Assembly: GCA_964409865.1 (NCBI GenBank)
Contig: CAYPGE010000002.1
Location: forward strand, 17,256 to 81,255
Source: Anammoximicrobium sp964409865
GTDB lineage: Bacteria; Planctomycetota; Planctomycetia; Pirellulales; Pirellulaceae
Direction of reading: 5' to 3'
DNA length: 64,000 nt
Below, in pieces: positions 16,696 to 25,711 of this stretch. Within the stretch, counting starts at the first letter, position 1. Each line of letters starts with the position of its first letter. The translations under genes were made by a program, and so were the position numbers. The notes below the pieces were generated by a model. The model was not told where the DNA came from. It worked only from the letters and a program-made list of their open reading frames with translations, and did no database searches.

Positions 16696-17994
16696 TCAGC
16701 CCTGCAGCCTCCATTTGTCGGGCAGCACGGCCTCTTTGAGCACGATCGGAATGCCGTCGCGGATCATGCACGTGTCGTTGTCACCGTTGCTATTCTCGAC
16801 TCTGTTCTCGTTCACGATTCGCACTTCGCGTCCGATGTGGCAATTCTTGTCGATGATGGCGCCCTCGATGACGCAGCCGGCGCCGACCCCGAGGGGAGGC
16901 TGGCCCGCCAGTCGATTTTGTTCCAGTTCAAACGCTCCTTCATAGTAATCGTCGCCCATCAGGATCGAGTCTCGGATTGTCGCCCCCGGCCCAATCGCGC
17001 TGCGCAGCCCGATGATGCTGTTTTCGATCACGGCGCCCTCGCCGATCTGACAGCCGTCGGCAACGAAACTGGACCGAATCGTCGCGCCGTCGATCTTCGA
17101 CGGCGGCAGGTAACGGCCACGCGAATAGACCGGCGCTTCTGCGGAACTCAGCCGGTAGGGCGGATCGGGACGCACCAGGCTCAAGTTGGCATCGTAGAAC
17201 GCCTTGATCGTCCCGATGTCTTCCCAGTAGTCGTCGAACAGGTGGACTTGGACGTGCCGCGTGCTGATGGACTGCGGAAAGATCTCCTTGCCGAAATCCT
17301 GGTACTGGGTCTTTGTCATCAACTCGACCAGCAGGTCGCGGTTGAACAGGTAGATGCCCATGTTGCCCAGGCAGTCGCGGCCATCCGCCGCGACGCCGCG
17401 TTTCTCGAGCCACTTGGGATCGAGACGCACCGGCATCAGCTGCTCTTCCGTCTTGGGTTTCTCGACGAAGCCAATCACACGCCCCGACTCGTCCGTCCGC
17501 ATCACGCCCAGTCCGCCGGCCGCGATGCCGGAGACCAGCAGAGCGGCGATCGTGACGTCGGCCTTCGTTTGCTGGTGCGTCTCGATCAACTTGCGGTAGT
17601 CCATGCGGTAGAGTTGGTCGCCGGAGAGGATCAGGACGTATTTCACGCCCGGTTGCTGCAGATAGCGCACGTTCTTCCGCACGGCGTCGGCAGTGCCTTG
17701 GTACCAGTCCGTTCCCTCCTCCATCGTCTGCTGAGCGGCCAGCAGTTCCACAAACCCGCCACTGAAATTGTCGAACCGGTACGTCTGGCGAATGTGGCGA
17801 TGCAGGCTGACCGACATGAATTGGGTCAGGACGTAAATGCGGTTCAAACCGCTGTTCAAGCAGTTGGACAGCGGAATATCGATCAGCCGATACTTGCCGG
17901 CCAGGGGCACGGCCGGCTTGGCCCGGTACTTGGTCAACGGATACAGACGCGTCCCCCGACCGCCACCCAGTACGAACGTAACGACGTTTTTCAT
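16696..17994 (-). CDS. glgC: Glucose-1-phosphate adenylyltransferase (ADP-glucose pyrophosphorylase)
   Basis: This 432 aa cytosolic enzyme makes ADP-glucose from glucose-1-phosphate and ATP, the committed step of glycogen synthesis. The nucleotidyltransferase N-domain has GGGRGTRLYPLT near residue 10, KPAVPLAGKYRLIDIPLSN, the glucose-1-phosphate loop FVEKPK and DDYWEDIGTI. The C-terminal part is a left-handed beta-helix with hexapeptide-like repeats (GEGAVIENSIIG, GPGATIRDSILMGDDYYE), as in allosterically controlled GlgC. The length is normal. GGGAGGTCGTC precedes the ATG. The glucan phosphorylase of the same pathway lies 16 kb away and is not coregulated by position. Confidence 0.95.
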   Translation of the reverse strand: MKNVVTFVLGGGRGTRLYPLTKYRAKPAVPLAGKYRLIDIPLSNCLNSGLNRIYVLTQFMSVSLHRHIRQTYRFDNFSGGFVELLAAQQTMEEGTDWYQGTADAVRKNVRYLQQPGVKYVLILSGDQLYRMDYRKLIETHQQTKADVTIAALLVSGIAAGGLGVMRTDESGRVIGFVEKPKTEEQLMPVRLDPKWLEKRGVAADGRDCLGNMGIYLFNRDLLVELMTKTQYQDFGKEIFPQSISTRHVQVHLFDDYWEDIGTIKAFYDANLSLVRPDPPYRLSSAEAPVYSRGRYLPPSKIDGATIRSSFVADGCQIGEGAVIENSIIGLRSAIGPGATIRDSILMGDDYYEGAFELEQNRLAGQPPLGVGAGCVIEGAIIDKNCHIGREVRIVNENRVENSNGDNDTCMIRDGIPIVLKEAVLPDKWRLQG

Positions 17995-18145
17995 GACGAC
18001 CTCCCGAACAGCTACCCAGATGAGGCTTCAACGACGGCCCTAAGATACCACTTCGCCCACGACGGTGGGAGGGGTGCATGCCCAGGCCGAGCGCCAGCGA
18101 CGGCGCAAAGAAGAACCCAAGACGGGCCAGGCTTCCACGTGAAAT

Positions 18146-18242
18146 GGGCTCAGACGTACAGAATTCAGTTTTGGCCGATGGCAAGTCCAGCCATATAGAA
18201 CGACCCTGCTCGGCCAAAACTGAATTCGGTACGTCTGAGCCC
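18146..18242. repeat. Inverted-repeat element D (33 bp arms)
   Basis: Arm 18146-18178 begins GGGCTCAGACGTAC and ends TTTTGGCCGA. It pairs with 18210-18242 over 33 bp with one mismatch; the loop is 31 nt. This is the longest palindrome in the window and lies in the 347 nt spacer upstream of glgC and downstream of the Cys-rich exported protein gene. No reading frame covers it convincingly. Confidence 0.82.
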
Positions 18243-18291
18243 TTGAGGTGCGCCCGCCGCCCTGGTTGCGCCTGCAAGATGCGCGCAAGAA

Positions 18292-18325
18292 AAAAGCCCG
18301 GCTTTTCGGAAAATGCCGGGCTTTT
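18292..18325 (-). terminator. Intrinsic terminator of the Cys-rich exported protein gene
   Basis: GCCCGGC (18296-18302) pairs with GCCGGGC (18315-18321). Read on the minus strand, the stem is followed by six T residues (complement of 18290-18295). It lies about 20 nt after the stop of the gene at 18342-18953. Confidence 0.8.
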
Positions 18326-18341
18326 GGGGTTGCGGCGTCCC

Positions 18342-18953
18342 TTACTCTTCGTCGTAATGCACAATCAGGTCGCCGTTGCAGCAGAAAACGACTTCCACTT
18401 CAAATCCGCAGCACCAGCGGTACAACACGCGGATGCGGCCCAGCAGACCTTTTCGAGCTTCCACCTGCGGTACATCGGTGCAGCAGGCAGGGATGCACAC
18501 GGGCACCTCGACGGCGCATTGGCCGCAACTGTCGACGGGGACCACCAGCACCGTTTGCACCGGCGGCGCACAGGCGAAAACGCCCTTCCGCAGCCGGCAG
18601 TGATTCCGATACTCGATGCGTCGCTGCTGGGGGCATCCGCATCCCGGCGTCGGGCAGCAGCTGATTTCTCCCTTCTGGACAGCAGGCATGGGCATCAGCG
18701 GAAGGGCATCAAGCGGGCCCTCTTGAATCAACCCCAACGGAACCTTCTGGACGGCATCGACGGGCGGTTTCTGGATCACGTCCAGAGGCCCTTTCTGCCA
18801 GGGATCCGCTGGGTAGCCCTCTGGTTGTGCCGGGACCACCTCCCAAACCGCTGGCGCGTGCCGATGACGCGGTTCCGCCTGGGCTGGGAGGACAGACACG
18901 CCCATCGCAGCGACGACGGCGATCGCCGAAATACTGACAGCAATCCTGGACAT
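18342..18953 (-). CDS. Exported Cys-rich protein with four octapeptide repeats, unknown function
   Basis: The 203 aa product starts at an ATG with a GAGGAGAG SD and has a Sec signal peptide (MSRIAVSISAIAVVAAMG, cleavage after AQA near residue 26). Residues 53-84 are four tandem octapeptides: QKGPLDVI, QKPPVDAV, QKVPLGLI and QEGPLDAL. The rest holds 15 cysteines, several paired (CC at 99-100, ACC, WCC, FCC), with an acidic C-terminus HYDEE. Paired cysteines suggest heavy disulfide bonding or metal binding outside the cytoplasm, perhaps in the planctomycete cell envelope. No family was recognised. It is a single-gene unit with its own terminator. Confidence 0.78.
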   Translation of the reverse strand: MSRIAVSISAIAVVAAMGVSVLPAQAEPRHRHAPAVWEVVPAQPEGYPADPWQKGPLDVIQKPPVDAVQKVPLGLIQEGPLDALPLMPMPAVQKGEISCCPTPGCGCPQQRRIEYRNHCRLRKGVFACAPPVQTVLVVPVDSCGQCAVEVPVCIPACCTDVPQVEARKGLLGRIRVLYRWCCGFEVEVVFCCNGDLIVHYDEE

Positions 18954-19154
18954 CGGTTCTCTCCTCGGTGACGAAGCCCAAGCGGAGGAAATGAGGCGCC
19001 GAAGTCCGTTGGCGCAGTCCACCACGTGTACCGATCCTTCTCAGCTATTATTTCTTCAGGAATCGGCAACGTCAACGCAATTCATCGGCATGCTCCATCC
19101 CTCGGGCTTCGTAATGCCAGGCCAGGGGTCCGGCACGATGCCGGCAGGACGATC

Positions 19155-19210
19155 GGGGCAGAATGATTTTGGGAAAGCGATTTCATCATTCTGCCCTAAT
19201 CATTCTGCCG
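19155..19210. repeat. Palindromic element E (GGCAGAATGAT repeats)
   Basis: GGGCAGAATGAT (19156-19167) is followed by its perfect reverse complement (19185-19196) and then by another copy of the right arm (AATCATTCTGCCG, 19198-19210). The stem is 12 bp with a 17 nt loop. It lies in the 402 nt gap upstream of the MFS gene, where no other gene was seen. Confidence 0.7.
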
Positions 19211-19355
19211 TTCAACGATTTCCGGCAATTCAGATTGGCATCGTACTGCGAGTTTGTTCTGGCTATACTCTGCTGCACGGCGCAGGGAAGCGCCGTCGAT
19301 GGTTTTGGGCCGGCCGCAGGCATCCGGGCTGGCCTTAGTGGAAAGGATTCCGACC

Positions 19356-20762
19356 TTGTGGTCGTTGAGCACGGCTCGGCGAGCGATCGTCGTTGCTAGC
19401 AGCCTGGGAATGGCTTATACGCAACTGACGACTTCGCCGGCCAATATCGCCTTGGCTCGGTCGCTGGGCGCCACCGGGCTGCACGTGGGGATCTTGGAAT
19501 CGCTGCCGACCGCCATGCTGTTCATGCAGTTTGTGGCGGCCGTGTACGTAAACTCGCTGCGCTATCGGCGCCGGTTGTGGATCGGAGTCTCCGTGGCCCA
19601 GCGTCTGATGCTGTTGCCCCCGGCGCTTGGCATCGTGCTGGTGCCCGAACTGGCGGACCACAGGTGGCTGTGGATTTTCATCGGTGCGGCGGCGCTGAAT
19701 CATGGTCTACTCCACTTCGGCACGCCGCTGTGGATGTCCTGGATGGGCGACTACCTCCCGCGCCAGGGACTGAGTCAGTTCTGGGGTCTGCGGCATTTCT
19801 GGATGCAATGGACGGCCGCCTTGTCGCTGTTGGCCGGGGCCGGCCTGATGCTGGGCAGCGGCGGGACCATCCGCTGGGCCTTTGCGGTCTTGATCGCCGT
19901 CGCCGCGGTGGTCGGGCTGGCGGACGTGCTGACCTACTTGAACGTGGAAGAGCCTCCGGTCACACCTCTGCCGCAGGCGTCGCTGCGCCAGGTCCTGTCG
20001 GACCCTTTCCGCAATCCGCCTCTCCGGTCGTTCATCGCCTACTCATGTTTCTGGAACTTTGCCTGCATGGTCGGCGCGCCGTTCATCAGCATGTTCCTGC
20101 TGCAATACGTGGGCATGAGCGTCGGCATGGTGCTGCTGGTGTGGGCGCTGTCCTGGGTCGGCGGGGCCGTGTTCTCCGGCGCGATGGGACGGTTGGCCGA
20201 GCGATACGGACACCGGCCGCTGCTGGTCTTGTGTACGGTGTTCAAGCCGCTCTTGATGCTGGTGCTACTCCTCCTGCCGCGCCACCCCACGTTGGCATTC
20301 TGGCTGGTCGTACCCGCGTTTATGCTGGACGCGTTATTGAACGCCGGGATCAGCATCGCCAGCAACGGGTTTTTGTTGAAGAACTCGCCGCGTCAGAACC
20401 GTTCGATGTTCATCGCGGCCGGGACCGCCGTGGCCGGCATGGTCGGCGGCGTCACCGCGGTCGCGGCCGGAGTGGTGCTGACCGGTCTGGCGCAGTGGTC
20501 CATCTCATGGGGAGCGATCCACATCAACGCGTTTCACCTCATGTTCGCCGTCAGTTTTCTGCTGCGGGTGCTCAGTATCGAGTGGGTGCGCCGCGTCGAG
20601 GAACCGGCGGCCGCCGAGGTCCGCCAGGTGCTGATCCAGTTGGTCGGGGCCACGCCGTTCCGTGCCCTGGGTTTCCCCGTGGGACTGTACCGGGTCGAGG
20701 AACGGGCGCCGGAGCCGGTGGAGCACGAGGAACGGCCTGAAAAGCGCCGCCTGGCGGCGTGA
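19356..20762 (+). CDS. MFS-type transporter, 12 predicted membrane helices
   Basis: This 468 aa inner-membrane permease is of the major facilitator superfamily. Hydrophobic helices alternate with short loops from residue 15 to about 430, with a larger cytoplasmic loop around 190-225 (VEEPPVTPLPQ) dividing two halves. The C-terminal tail is charged. The frame is open from 19254. The TTG at 19356 is preferred because GGAAAGGA lies eight bases upstream and the hydrophobic part begins directly after; GTG 19338 is the alternative. The substrate is unknown. A strong terminator follows, so it is transcribed separately from the export operon downstream. Confidence 0.82.
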   Translation: MWSLSTARRAIVVASSLGMAYTQLTTSPANIALARSLGATGLHVGILESLPTAMLFMQFVAAVYVNSLRYRRRLWIGVSVAQRLMLLPPALGIVLVPELADHRWLWIFIGAAALNHGLLHFGTPLWMSWMGDYLPRQGLSQFWGLRHFWMQWTAALSLLAGAGLMLGSGGTIRWAFAVLIAVAAVVGLADVLTYLNVEEPPVTPLPQASLRQVLSDPFRNPPLRSFIAYSCFWNFACMVGAPFISMFLLQYVGMSVGMVLLVWALSWVGGAVFSGAMGRLAERYGHRPLLVLCTVFKPLLMLVLLLLPRHPTLAFWLVVPAFMLDALLNAGISIASNGFLLKNSPRQNRSMFIAAGTAVAGMVGGVTAVAAGVVLTGLAQWSISWGAIHINAFHLMFAVSFLLRVLSIEWVRRVEEPAAAEVRQVLIQLVGATPFRALGFPVGLYRVEERAPEPVEHEERPEKRRLAA

Positions 20763-20782
20763 TCACCCGTTGACAGGCTTTT

Positions 20783-20805
20783 GCCGGGGAAAAGCCCGGC
20801 TTTTT
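20783..20805 (+). terminator. Intrinsic terminator after the MFS gene
   Basis: GCCGGG (20783-20788) pairs with CCCGGC (20795-20800) around a six-base loop and is followed directly by five T residues. It starts 20 nt after the stop codon. Confidence 0.8.
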
Positions 20806-20921
20806 CGAAAAGGCCCAACCTCTGAAAATGTTCCGCTGGCTGGTCAAGTCGCAATTGGCGATCATAATACGTTCTTGGCTCGATCATCTGTCACTGCCGG
20901 TCTTCGCTTCCGGAGAATCCC

Positions 20922-22187
20922 TTGAACAGCCCCGACGTTTCCGCAGCCGCGCAGAGAGCTGAAGGCAAGCCGGGTCCCGTTGCCGATCGCCAGACGGCGC
21001 TGGGCGAACGCGTGCGCTCCTTGCGCCTGCCGGCCGAGGTCCGCGCGCATCGACCCGGGACGAGCTTTGTCCCCTGGCTGCTATGTCTGCTGCTGGCTGG
21101 CGCGGCGGGAACGCTGGGATACCTGTACTACGAAGAGGTGAACCGCAACGCCGAAGACGGCTCGTCCGCCAGCGCGTCACGGCCGATCGCTGGGTCCAAG
21201 GAGGGAAGAGGCTCGAATGGCTCGAAGCCGCCGGACGCTTCCGTTGCCGCCGCAACGAGCCAGAACGGTCCGATCGCGTTGGAGGCCAAAGGCTACATCG
21301 TCCCGCGCCGGGAGATCCTGGTCAGCCCACAGGTCAGCGGACGCTTGCTGAAAGTGGCCTTCGACGAGGGGCAGCGGGTCGAGCAGAACCAGGTGCTGGC
21401 CGAAATCGAGACGACGGAATTCGCGGCCGAACATCAACGGGCGCTGGCCGCACTGGAATCGGCCAGGCAACGGTTGCGGGAACTGGAGGCGGGCAACCGC
21501 CCGGAGGAGATCGCCCAGGCCGAGGCGGAACTGGCCGAGGCCAAGGCGCAGTTGCCGCAGGCCGAAGCCGAATGGAAGCGGAACGACGACTTGCGGCGAT
21601 CGCGAACGATTTCCCAATTGGAGTTCGAGCAATCCGAAGCGGCCTACTTGGCGCTGAAGAAGAAAGTCGAGCGTTTGCAGGCGGCCCTGGCGTTGATGAA
21701 CAAAGGAGCCCGCGAGGAACGCATCGCGGCGGCTCGGGCGGAGGTCCAGCAGGCCGAAGCCGAACTGGTGCGGGCCCAGTGGAGGCTGGACAACTGCACG
21801 GTCCGGGCACCCATCGCCGGGACCATTCTCCGCAAGAACGCCGAGGAGGGCAACATCGTCAACCCGGTGGCGTTCAACGGATCGTACAGCCTGTGTGAAA
21901 TGGCCGATTTGTCCGACCTGGAAGTCGATTTGTCCATCCAGGAGCGTGACATCGCTCGGGTCTTCGTCGGGCAGGTGTGCCAGGTGCGGGCCGAAGCCTA
22001 TCCGGACCGCACCTACCAAGGCCTGGTCTCGCGGCTGATGCCCATCGCCGATCGCGCTAAAGGGGCCATCCCCGTGCGGGTCAAACTGACCGTTCCGTCC
22101 GAGGAGGAAGGCGTCTACCTGAAGCCCGAAATGGGGGCGGTGGTGACTTTTCTGAACGAGCGGTCCAAGAACGCGAATCCTCACTGA
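20922..22187 (+). CDS. HlyD/DevB-type periplasmic adaptor (membrane fusion protein)
   Basis: This 421 aa adaptor would link an ABC exporter to the outer membrane. One hydrophobic segment (about 48-67) anchors it after a charged cytoplasmic tail. The periplasmic part has a lipoyl-like half (GYIVPRREILVSPQVSGRLL and later VRAPIAGTILRKNAEEGNIV). The halves are separated by a long coiled-coil hairpin (about 165-285) rich in Ala, Glu and Arg. A beta-barrel region follows. The TTG start has a GGAGA SD. It heads the group with the ABC ATPase and two permeases, the MacA-MacB or DevBCA arrangement. The exported substrate, perhaps lipid, peptide or glycolipid, is not evident. Confidence 0.88.
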   Translation: MNSPDVSAAAQRAEGKPGPVADRQTALGERVRSLRLPAEVRAHRPGTSFVPWLLCLLLAGAAGTLGYLYYEEVNRNAEDGSSASASRPIAGSKEGRGSNGSKPPDASVAAATSQNGPIALEAKGYIVPRREILVSPQVSGRLLKVAFDEGQRVEQNQVLAEIETTEFAAEHQRALAALESARQRLRELEAGNRPEEIAQAEAELAEAKAQLPQAEAEWKRNDDLRRSRTISQLEFEQSEAAYLALKKKVERLQAALALMNKGAREERIAAARAEVQQAEAELVRAQWRLDNCTVRAPIAGTILRKNAEEGNIVNPVAFNGSYSLCEMADLSDLEVDLSIQERDIARVFVGQVCQVRAEAYPDRTYQGLVSRLMPIADRAKGAIPVRVKLTVPSEEEGVYLKPEMGAVVTFLNERSKNANPH

Positions 22188-22369
22188 TCCCCGCTGATCG
22201 GGAGTTTCCTGGCGGGCCTTAGACCCTGGGCGGCCGCAATCCAGGAGGCGCTCAAGACGGCTGCACGCCGTCATGAAAGACGCTAGAATGCCGCCATGAA
22301 ATCAGGTTCAACCGCATGCGATGTGCGGCGGTGCGCCTGATTCGGCAACCCGATGGCAGAAGGGATCCT

Positions 22370-23080
22370 GTGACCGAGCAACGTTGGATCGTACGCATTC
22401 ACGGCGTACATCGCTACTTCAAACGCGGCAGCGAGCGACTGGACGTCCTGAACGACCTGACGCTGAATGTCCCGGAAGGCGAATTTCTGGGCCTGATGGG
22501 CCCCAGTGGTTCCGGCAAGACGACGTTGCTGAATCTGATTGCCGGACTCGACAAGCCAAGCGAGGGGCAAGTCTGGGTGGGCGAGGAGTTGATCTCGTCG
22601 ATGTCCGAAAGCCAGTTGGCCCGCTGGCGGACGCGGCACGTGGGCTTCATTTTCCAGTTCTATCATCTGATGCCCGTGCTGACGGCGTACGAGAACGTCG
22701 AACTGCCGCTGCTGCTGTTGCCCTTGTCCGCGCGGCAGCGCCGCGAGCAGGTGATGACGGCGCTCGATCTGGTCGGCTTGAGCGACCGCGTCCGGCATCG
22801 TCCCGGCCAGCTGTCCGGCGGCCAGCAGCAACGCGTGGGGATCGCCCGCGCCATTGTCACCGATCCCACGTTGATCGTGGCGGACGAACCCACGGGCGAT
22901 CTGGACGCCCGTTCGGCGGACGAGATCCTGAACCTGCTGGACGAATTGCGCCGCTCGCAGCACAAGACCATCCTGCTGGTGACGCACGACCCCCGCGCGG
23001 CGCAACGCGCGGACCGCATCCTGCACTTGGAAAAAGGCCAACTGGTCGAGCAAAGGCAAGCAGAAGGAACACCTCCGTGA
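22370..23080 (+). CDS. ABC transporter ATP-binding protein (MacB/LolD/DevA type)
   Basis: This 236 aa cytosolic ATPase energises the two permeases encoded directly downstream. It has Walker A GPSGSGKTT, a Q-loop in FIFQFYHLMP, ABC signature LSGGQQQR, Walker B LIVADEPTGDLD and the H-loop VTHDPR. The open frame begins at 22316, but AGAAGGGA five bases before the GTG at 22370 fixes the start. The stop overlaps the next start by four bases, indicating translational coupling. The MacB-like subfamily works as a mechanotransmitter on periplasmic substrates rather than moving them through the membrane. Confidence 0.93.
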   Translation: MTEQRWIVRIHGVHRYFKRGSERLDVLNDLTLNVPEGEFLGLMGPSGSGKTTLLNLIAGLDKPSEGQVWVGEELISSMSESQLARWRTRHVGFIFQFYHLMPVLTAYENVELPLLLLPLSARQRREQVMTALDLVGLSDRVRHRPGQLSGGQQQRVGIARAIVTDPTLIVADEPTGDLDARSADEILNLLDELRRSQHKTILLVTHDPRAAQRADRILHLEKGQLVEQRQAEGTPP

Positions 23081-24321
23081 AGTTTTTCCGCTTGATGCTC
23101 AAGAACATTCGCCGCAACCTGATCGGATCGATCGTGATCGTGTTGGGCACGATGGTGCTGGTGCCCGTGGTGATTTTCGTCTGGTCGATCCTGGCCTTCC
23201 TGGACGCGGCTACGGCCGAGAAGTCCAAGGACTTCAAGGGCATCGTGACCGAACGCTGGCGGTTGCCCAGCCAGATGCCTTTCGCTTATGCCGCCAGCCT
23301 GAGCGAAGGCGCGGCGAGCAAGCCGGGGGACATCAAGCCGGAAGATTCGATGACCTGGCAGTTCTACGGGGGCACGCTGGACCCGGAGAAACGGACTCGT
23401 GAAAACAGTATGTTTGCCATTGCGACCGAACCGCGCAAACTGCGCACGATGATGGACGAGTTGGACACCCTGCCGCCCGAGGAGGCGGCAAGGCTGGATG
23501 AAGCGATTCAGAAGATGGAACAGAACCGGCAGGGGATCATCATGGGCCAAGACCGCCTGGCAGCGGTCAACAAGCGTGTGGGCGAGCGCATCAAGCTGTA
23601 CGGGATCAACTACCGCGATATCGACCTGGAATTGGAGATCGTGGGCACGTTCCCGGAGAGCCGCTACGACAATACGGCGGCGATCCATCGCGACTATCTG
23701 CTGGCGGCCTTGGACGCCTACGAGCGGCAGACCGGCCAGCCCCATCCGCTGGCCGACAAGACGCTGAACCTGGTTTGGCTCCGCGTGCCGGACAGCGAAG
23801 CGTTTGCCAAGGTCGCCGGCCAGATTCTGGCCTCGCCGAATTACACCAGTCCGGCGGTCAAGTTCGAGACGGCCGCGTCGGGCATCGCTTCGTTCCTGGA
23901 TGCCTACCGCGATCTGATCTGGGGCATGCGTTGGCTGCTCGCGCCGGCGCTGCTGTTCACGCTGGCCCTGGTGATCTCGAATGCCATCAGCATCAGCGTC
24001 CGCGAACGGCAGAAGGAACTGGCCGTGCTGAAAGTGCTGGGATTCCGGCCCTGGCAGATCATGGCATTGGTGTTGGGTGAAGCTTCGCTGGTCGGCGTGC
24101 TGGCCGGATTGTGCAGCGCCGGCGCGACGTTCGCGACCGTCAATTTCGTGTTCGGGGGATTCAAGTTCCCGATCGCCTTCTTCGGCGCCTTCTACATCCC
24201 GGCGGACGCCATCGTCTGGGGCGTCGGCGTCGGCCTGCTGACGGCGCTGTTGGGCAGCGTCATGCCGGCTTGGAACGCCGGCCGGATCAGGGTCTCGGAA
24301 GTTTTTGCCAAGGTGGCTTGA
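23077..24321 (+). CDS. ABC transporter permease, FtsX/MacB type (first)
   Basis: The 414 aa permease has one N-terminal membrane helix (about 15-40). A periplasmic MacB-like core of ~240 residues follows, then three C-terminal helices of the FtsX domain (LLAPALLFTLALVISNAISI near 290, then two near 330 and 380). VRERQKELAVLKVLGF is the typical cytoplasmic coupling motif. It starts at a GTG four bases inside the ATPase gene, with an AGAAGGA SD. Together with the next gene it forms a heterodimeric permease. Confidence 0.9.
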   Translation: MKFFRLMLKNIRRNLIGSIVIVLGTMVLVPVVIFVWSILAFLDAATAEKSKDFKGIVTERWRLPSQMPFAYAASLSEGAASKPGDIKPEDSMTWQFYGGTLDPEKRTRENSMFAIATEPRKLRTMMDELDTLPPEEAARLDEAIQKMEQNRQGIIMGQDRLAAVNKRVGERIKLYGINYRDIDLELEIVGTFPESRYDNTAAIHRDYLLAALDAYERQTGQPHPLADKTLNLVWLRVPDSEAFAKVAGQILASPNYTSPAVKFETAASGIASFLDAYRDLIWGMRWLLAPALLFTLALVISNAISISVRERQKELAVLKVLGFRPWQIMALVLGEASLVGVLAGLCSAGATFATVNFVFGGFKFPIAFFGAFYIPADAIVWGVGVGLLTALLGSVMPAWNAGRIRVSEVFAKVA

Positions 24322-24334
24322 GCAAAGGACGAAG

Positions 24335-25690
24335 ATGCAGATTTCTCCAGCGTTGTTGATTCCGTTGGCCGTCCTTGGCGCCGCAGCGGGCTTGCTGGCG
24401 TGGCGAGGCAAGATCCCGTTCGGCTACAACGTGCGCAATCTCGTGGTCCGCTGGAAGACGACGTTGCTGACGGTCCTCGCCTTCGTCGCCGTCAACGCAC
24501 TGCTGGTCGTGATGATGGCGTTCGTCAACGGCATGTACCAGTTGACGGACAGCAGCGGGAATCCGGCGAACGTAGTGGTGCTGTCAGAAGGGGCGACGGA
24601 CGAGTCGTTCAGCAATCTGCAATTCACGGACGCGGGCGAGTTGGAGAGCCACTCGAAAATCGCTCGCGACAACGGCCGCCCTATGTGCAGCCGGGAAGCC
24701 TACCTGGTGGTGAATCAGCCGATCCCGGAGACTCGGCCGGGCCGGCCCCCGCGGCGGTTTCTCCAATTGCGAGGTGTCGACGACCCAGTCCTGTCGGCCG
24801 GGATTCACGATCTGCAGTTGTACGACGGCGGCCGCTGGTTTTCGCAGGCCGGAGTGCAGCAATTGCCCGGTTCGGGCGAAGGCTCGTCGGAAAGGTCGCC
24901 CGCCATCGAAGTCGTCCTGGGCGAAGGCATCGCCCGCGAGTTGGGTCGGGACCGCAACGCGCAGGCCCTGCAGACCGCGCGCAACCGGGAGCGATTGGAC
25001 GTCGGCGATGCGTTCGTGCTGGGAGGGCGTCAATGGCTCGTGGTGGGCCTGATGCAATCGTCCGGATCGACGTTTGATTCGGAGGTCTGGGCCAAGCGGG
25101 CGATCATCGGCCCGATGTTCGGCAAGGAAACGTACACTTCCTTGGTGTTGCGCGCTCCAGGCCCGGCAGCGGCCAGAGAGTTGAAAGACTACCTGAACCT
25201 CGAATACAAGCAAGCCGCCGTCCAGGCGCTGCTGGAGGAAGAGTATTTTGCCAACCTTTCCCAGACGAACAAGCAGTTCTTGGTCAGCGTGATTTTCGTC
25301 GTCTTCTGGCTGGCCGTGGGCGGCGCGTGCGGGTTGATGAACACCATGTTTGCCGCGATCAGCCAGCGCAAGCGAGACATCGGCGTGCTGCGGCTGCTGG
25401 GGTTCGCCCGCTGGCAGATTCTGGCTTCGTTGCTCATCGAGTCGCTGGTGATGGGCTTGGCGGGCGGCGTGCTGGGCTGCGGCTTGGGTGCGCTGTGCAA
25501 CGGAGTCAAGGCCAGCAGCATTGTATCCAGCGGCCAAGGCGGCCCCGGCAAGTTCGTGGTGCTGGTCATGACGGTCAGCGGCGACACCGTGCTGTTGGGT
25601 ATCTTGCTGTCGGCCGCCATGGGGCTGCTCGGCGGTCTCCTGCCAGCGATCGTGGCCGTCTGTCGGCGGCCGTTGGAGGCACTGCGGTAA
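24335..25690 (+). CDS. ABC transporter permease, FtsX/MacB type (second)
   Basis: This 451 aa permease follows its partner by 13 nt with an AAAGGA SD. It has two close N-terminal hydrophobic segments, then a helix after the GKIPFGYNVRNLVVR motif and a large periplasmic MacB-like domain. It ends in three helices of the FtsX domain. The coupling helix ISQRKRDIGVLRLLGF is present. Only 38% or so of its length is likely membrane-embedded, as usual for the family. It is the last gene of the HlyD-ATPase-permease-permease operon; the next gene is convergent. Confidence 0.9.
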   Translation: MQISPALLIPLAVLGAAAGLLAWRGKIPFGYNVRNLVVRWKTTLLTVLAFVAVNALLVVMMAFVNGMYQLTDSSGNPANVVVLSEGATDESFSNLQFTDAGELESHSKIARDNGRPMCSREAYLVVNQPIPETRPGRPPRRFLQLRGVDDPVLSAGIHDLQLYDGGRWFSQAGVQQLPGSGEGSSERSPAIEVVLGEGIARELGRDRNAQALQTARNRERLDVGDAFVLGGRQWLVVGLMQSSGSTFDSEVWAKRAIIGPMFGKETYTSLVLRAPGPAAARELKDYLNLEYKQAAVQALLEEEYFANLSQTNKQFLVSVIFVVFWLAVGGACGLMNTMFAAISQRKRDIGVLRLLGFARWQILASLLIESLVMGLAGGVLGCGLGALCNGVKASSIVSSGQGGPGKFVVLVMTVSGDTVLLGILLSAAMGLLGGLLPAIVAVCRRPLEALR

Positions 25691-25711
25691 GCTGTTTTCT
25701 GCCGTTCTCCT

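Noticed and set aside
19245..19265. TATACT box before the MFS gene as a promoter
   Set aside because: The nearest TTGGCA is 23 bp upstream, too far for a normal -35, and no extended -10 is present.
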